Positions 61,019-64,000 of a stretch of 64,000 nucleotides of DNA are shown piece by piece (position 1 is the first letter of the stretch; each line of letters begins with the position of its first letter). The notes under the pieces are model-generated. The model saw nothing but the letters and a program-made list of their open reading frames with translations. It did no database searches and was not told the origin of the DNA. Position numbers and translations under genes: made by a program. Origin of the DNA: Streptosporangium saharense (lineage in GTDB: Bacteria > Actinomycetota > Actinomycetes > Streptosporangiales > Streptosporangiaceae); NCBI RefSeq assembly GCF_014203715.1, contig NZ_JACHJP010000008.1, forward strand, positions 292,856-356,855, read 5' to 3'.

Positions 61019-62212
61019 CTAGGCAGGACCATTGGAAACTTGTACCTCATACTCCTTGAAATGCACACTAGATGAAATGCTATAAGCGACAGAGCGTAGA
61101 GCCAGGACATATTTCACATATTCTTCCTCACTCAGACCCTGCCCTTCCTTGCCTGAAATGGCAGATCTAGCATCTGACGCCTCATGCACTAGAGTATTTC
61201 TTCGTTCCTTAATGTCGATAAGCGTACTGTAGGTTGCTTCATGGCGCTTATCTTTATAAACATACCAAGCCTTGTAGGGATCGCGCTTGAAGCGGAAGGC
61301 ACTCTTGAGGAAGTTGATCATTCCATGGATTGAGCGACCATTTGAGCGGAGTCTCTCGATCTCCATGTCGATCAGTTCTTGGCGCAAACTCTCTATCGAG
61401 GAGAGCTTGTGAGTCATCGAAAATAGCTGCTCATAGGACAGGCTCTCCTTCTTTCCTGCCGACTCGATTATTGCCTGAGGATGTCTTGCCAAGAGTTCCT
61501 CAATTGTCTCTCGAAGAAACACTTCGAAGCTGGTCCACTGAAGCAGGAAGGCTGCGCGGAATAGGAGAAATTTGGCCCGTTTTACTACTTCATCGACATT
61601 CCCTAGCGAACTAGCTGACTTTAGGAAATGTTTTTGAGCTTCCTCGGCCTGCACCGGGTCGGATGGATCAAATGTTAAAGCGGCCGTAGCATTGGCCTTA
61701 ATCGTAAAGTTCAACTTGATGCTGCAAAAACCGATCTCGGGCGCCTTAAAATCTGCTTCTCTCTCGCTTTCGGGCGGCCAAAGAATGACCGGGGCGCTAT
61801 CGGAAGGGCGGATCCGGACCGGACCAAGCAGGTCAGCCTTCGCCTGATTGGCTACATCCTGAAGCTTTTGGCCCGTTTTCTGGGCATATTCTCCATATGT
61901 AAGCCATTCGGCCGAAATTCCAAGAATTTCTCCAATAGTGACATCGGCCATTGAAAATGACCGGCGCTCAGGAGTCAAATTGTCAAAGGTAATATCGGCG
62001 AACTGTTCTGGTGGAGTAGAAAGAAGGAGTTGCTGGGAAAGCGCGTATGATATCGAGGTGAGTGAGATGAGCTCCTCGATTTCCTCACTCCTGGCGACGT
62101 AAGCAGCGTAAGGCGGGAATCCCTCCAGGTCGTTAGGAGCAGCTGAGGAATCATCATCGGCTATCTCGATATTGTTGATGTTCGCGCCTTCCGGCAACCC
62201 AGACATGTCCAT
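61019..62212 (-). CDS. HEPN-domain protein (putative RNase/defence factor)
   Basis: 397-aa cytoplasmic protein, very AT-rich for this genome. The C-terminal half (about residues 215-390) has the HEPN pattern: LLFRAAFLLQWTSFEVFLRETIEELLARHP and later the Rx4H motif in IKERRNTLVHEASDAR, the active-site signature of HEPN RNases (RiboL-PSP/MAE_28990-like). The N-terminal part is acidic with no recognised domain. No ribosome site before MDMSG; a TATA-like TAATAT stands about 8 bases upstream, so the message may be leaderless. No partner nucleotidyltransferase is adjacent. Cargo gene of the element. Confidence 0.72.
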   Translation of the reverse strand: MDMSGLPEGANINNIEIADDDSSAAPNDLEGFPPYAAYVARSEEIEELISLTSISYALSQQLLLSTPPEQFADITFDNLTPERRSFSMADVTIGEILGISAEWLTYGEYAQKTGQKLQDVANQAKADLLGPVRIRPSDSAPVILWPPESEREADFKAPEIGFCSIKLNFTIKANATAALTFDPSDPVQAEEAQKHFLKSASSLGNVDEVVKRAKFLLFRAAFLLQWTSFEVFLRETIEELLARHPQAIIESAGKKESLSYEQLFSMTHKLSSIESLRQELIDMEIERLRSNGRSIHGMINFLKSAFRFKRDPYKAWYVYKDKRHEATYSTLIDIKERRNTLVHEASDARSAISGKEGQGLSEEEYVKYVLALRSVAYSISSSVHFKEYEVQVSNGPA

Positions 62213-62683
62213 AGGGGTATATTAGCCTGGTTCTACGGTGTGAAGCCCGAAGTTCGAGCCTGAAAGTCACATGAGGCGCCATTTGGGCTGGGAGAATGAG
62301 TGCTCTTTATACTGCCGTCGGCCCACTGTGAAGGACGCCTCGTAAGGTAGAAGCCTTACCACGAGCCGCATTCCGCGTAGTTGGTAGGGCTGGAGACGCG
62401 AGTTCGAGGGTGTGAGCTGGGGTGACGTGGTGGTGGCTGCAAGCCCCCTTGAACAGGAGGGAGGAACCGTGAGGGGATACCTCAAGATCCGAGCAAGGCG
62501 GATCTGCCCCCTTGTCGATCGCGGCCTTGTGGAACGCGTCGGCGAGCGCCACGATGATTCCCTTGATCGTAGGCCCGTCAGGTTCAAGCGGATCGATCCA
62601 TCGCAGATCAGAGGAGCCTAGAAGCCTGGCAAGTACGGAAGCGCTGACGACCTCTGAATCCCGAACCCCCACTACGTGCCGAG
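62213..62683. other. Region without a supported gene
   Basis: About 470 bases between the HEPN gene and the next small gene. A minus-strand open frame (62672-62307) begins with a protein-like stretch (SSDLRWIDPLEPDGPTIKGIIVALADAFHKAAIDKGADPP) but degrades into low-complexity sequence; it may be a gene fragment. No RNA gene, repeat or promoter could be identified. Confidence 0.3.
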
Positions 62684-62896
62684 ATGAGCATGCACGACCT
62701 CGTGTTGGTCAACTTGGCGGACAGATCCCTTCTGCCATGCCAGGTGACAGCGCAGACCGATGACGAGACGTACGGGCTCCGGCTGAACCGCGCTGGCGCT
62801 TCATCGATCAAGGTTCGCTCGTCGATCGACTTCGAAGACGCCTTGCGCCAGATGAGAGCGGAGCTGCAACAGCAGAACCTGCTGTTGCTTCTGTAA
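62684..62896 (+). CDS. Small hypothetical protein, 70 aa
   Basis: MSMHDLVLVNLADRSLLPCQVTAQTDDETYGLRLNRAGASSIKVRSSIDFEDALRQMRAELQQQNLLLLL in outline: a predicted beta strand-rich first half and an amphipathic helix at the end. No family recognised; weak ribosome site. In the same frame 43 bases before another small gene. Confidence 0.4.
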   Translation: MSMHDLVLVNLADRSLLPCQVTAQTDDETYGLRLNRAGASSIKVRSSIDFEDALRQMRAELQQQNLLLLL

Positions 62897-62938
62897 CCGG
62901 TTCCGCCGCGATGCGTTCGTCTCCTCGAAGTCGCCTCA

Positions 62939-63097
62939 GATGAGCGAGGGCCTGTCGTGCTACTTGGTCGTCACGGGGGAGCCCGTATCACCGGAATTGC
63001 TCGTCGAGCGTCTCGGCCCCGCGCCCAGGAGCGATGTCGTCACCACTGACGAGGCGTTGAAGTTCACCAACGAATGGATCGCCAGCTTCGGCGACTA
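62939..63097 (+). CDS. Small hypothetical protein, 52 aa
   Basis: Starts MSEGLSCYLVVTGEPVSPELLVERLGPAPRSDVVTTDEALKFTNEWIASFGD. Looks like a complete short domain or the head of a longer protein cut by a TAA. Composition is protein-like and the frame fits actinomycete codon use. No family recognised. Confidence 0.4.
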
Positions 63098-63407
63098 ACG
63101 AGTCTCCCCGAGCAGGCCATCGGTCCTCGGTCAGTCCCATGCCGCGTCGGCAAGAAGTCGTTATCCACGATGATCTTGCTAACGCCGTTGCTAACAACGT
63201 CCCTGGACAGCGGTGGATCCTGGTGGAAGGTGATCAAGTCAGAGAGGCCGCCGAGCAGGCTCTCCGGTCAGCGGTAGACGCCTGTGGACGATCTTGAGCT
63301 GGCTACGGATCAGAAGGCGGCACAGTGGCTGAAGCCGTGACGATCACGGACTTCGGTCCCTGTCGGTACGGGCTGGGGCGATCGTAGACAAGGCCCTCCT
63401 CCGTCGG

Positions 63408-63432
63408 GCCATGGTCACCTGGTGACCATGGC
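63408..63432. promoter_or_regulatory. Perfect 12-bp-arm palindrome near attR
   Basis: GCCATGGTCACC - T - GGTGACCATGGC, immediately before the right arm-type repeat. Nothing else in 63098-63435 can be supported. Could bind Xis, Int or a host factor, or form a cruciform. Confidence 0.5.
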
Positions 63433-63435
63433 TGA

Positions 63436-63462
63436 GGTGACAGCAGCGCTGACAGCAACGTC
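63436..63462 (+). repeat. Right arm-type repeat (two GACAGCRACG units)
   Basis: Same 27-base stretch as 40071-40097 with one difference (AGCAGCG for AGCAACG in the first unit), same orientation, 76 bases inside attR. See the left copy for the interpretation. Confidence 0.65.
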
Positions 63463-63538
63463 CCCACACGCCGACGCACCCGCGCCCCCGTCTACACGCG
63501 CCTGACCATAGCCTTGATTAGCCGAGCAGGATGATTGC

Positions 63539-63599
63539 TCCGCCTGAAAAGCGGAAGGTCGGCAGTTCGACCCTGCCCCTGACCACAGCAACTGAGCAG
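63539..63599 (+). repeat. attR core repeat (61 bp)
   Basis: Exact copy of 39965-40025. It lacks the 5' half of the tRNA, so it is not a tRNA gene; it marks the right end of the element and the original tRNA-Phe 3' end of the chromosome. Confidence 0.9.
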
Positions 63600-63906
63600 C
63601 AGGGAAGCCCCGAAGCGGTCATCGCTCCGGGGCGTTTTGCTGTCTGCGGCAGCAACGTTGCCGCCCCCGTTTCGAGGACGCATGGCAGGCTGACGTGTGT
63701 GTGGTTACTTCCTTGGCCGGCGGCGAAAGATTCAGGCCAGGGCACGGTGGTGCCCAGAGCTCTTCGGACGGTTCGTGCCGTTGACACCGCCACGATGATC
63801 GAGTTGCTGCGTGAGGCATCGGGCTCGGCCAGGTCGCAGGCGGTCGAGCTGCTGTCTTTTCATCTCGCGCCGGGGGGAACCCACTATGTGATCCCTTGGC
63901 CCCTTA
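63600..63906. other. Chromosomal flank without a supported gene
   Basis: After attR comes the original tRNA terminator (AAGCCCCGAAGCG ... CGCTCCGGGGCG-TTTT, 63604-63636). From about 63690 a plus-strand open frame (VPRALRTVRAVDTATMIELLREASGSARSQAVELLSFHLAPGG) runs into the insertion sequence at 63907; it looks protein-like but has no clear start or family and may be a gene cut by the IS. Confidence 0.35.
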
Positions 63907-64000
63907 GAGGGTGTCTGAAAAGCTGGCGTTCGCGTAACTGTCCGGCGGTCTACCGGTGTGCGTTGCTGGCCCCATGCCCGACCCCCGACGCTCCTATCCA
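63907..64000 (+). mobile_element. Left end of an IS5-type insertion sequence (partial)
   Basis: Begins GAGGGTGTCTGAAAAGC, a sequence typical of an IS terminal repeat, followed 67 bases later by a transposase start. Truncated by the window end. Confidence 0.5.
63974..64000 (+). CDS. Transposase N-terminus (3' partial)
   Basis: Only nine codons, MPDPRRSYP, are visible; the RR-YP start is the usual beginning of IS5-family transposases (RRYPSDL...). Called from this and the adjoining terminal sequence. Confidence 0.4.

Noticed and set aside
62307..62672. Minus-strand frame of 121 codons
   Set aside because: A protein-like beginning, but no ribosome site, no family and a low-quality second half; kept only as a note on the region.
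63492..63793. Minus-strand open frames over attR with GRVELPTFRFSGG, also seen at 39788-40183
   Set aside because: This peptide is the antisense translation of the tRNA-Phe sequence and is a frequent false gene, not a protein.

Overview
High-GC actinomycete chromosome. Gene style (NarL-type two-component pairs, LLM flavin oxidoreductases, hemerythrins, CGNR and WYL regulators, an Lsr2-type domain, an AICE-type integrated element) fits the Streptosporangiales or a related group; the species cannot be named from the window.

Layout. (1) 1-8625: a plus-strand run of an MFS exporter (5' end outside the window), four flavin monooxygenases, an amidohydrolase and a two-domain rhodanese, probably a catabolic operon releasing reduced sulfur from an organosulfur compound. 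(2) 8666-10928: a NarL-type two-component pair and a small membrane protein. (3) 11001-15560: a redox/dormancy-like island with an Acg-type nitroreductase, two hemerythrin-domain proteins, serine acetyltransferase fused in frame to cysteine synthase, and a MarR regulator, with DosR-like GGGACTTT boxes. (4) 15547-20865: two small coupled genes, a complete IS200/IS605 element (TnpA + TnpB), a WYL regulator behind a 33-bp palindrome, a quinone-oxidoreductase-like enzyme and a DUF2306 membrane protein. (5) 20862-24642: two more NarL-type pairs, divergently arranged. (6) 24609-29274: an operon (VOC protein, PPOX-like flavoprotein, 3-cysteine ferredoxin, DUF1348 protein) facing a CGNR regulator across a row of CGTTAGAA boxes, then small membrane proteins.

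(7) 29504-33642: an odd tRNA-like gene with its own terminator, a decayed tyrosine integrase, a copy of the tRNA-Lys 3' end, three unrelated genes (one an Lsr2-like/DUF6461 fusion) and the intact tRNA-Lys: the scar of an old tRNA-Lys integration. (8) 33739-39561: housekeeping-type genes (DEDDh exonuclease, acyl-CoA dehydrogenase, PspC protein, MFS, zincin, metallophosphoesterase), then tRNA-Glu, tRNA-Asp and tRNA-Phe.

(9) 39965-63599: a 23.6-kb integrative element inserted in the 3' end of tRNA-Phe, bounded by a perfect 61-bp repeat. Its left half is an AICE backbone: integrase, excisionase, RepSA-like initiator (frameshifted), DUF2637 spread protein, FtsK/SpoIIIE transfer protein, GntR and XRE/DUF5919 regulators, Nudix and HD proteins. 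Its right half is AT-richer cargo: a predicted nuclease-STAND NTPase with a 370-aa partner (candidate antiphage defence), an HNH/endonuclease VII-like protein, a HEPN-domain protein, and a nest of IS5- and IS630-type transposons inserted into each other. (10) 63600-64000: flanking chromosome and the start of another insertion sequence.

The most novel-looking items are the STAND/nuclease pair, the CysE-CysK fusion with an internal ribosome site, the organosulfur operon, and the regulatory repeats of the element.
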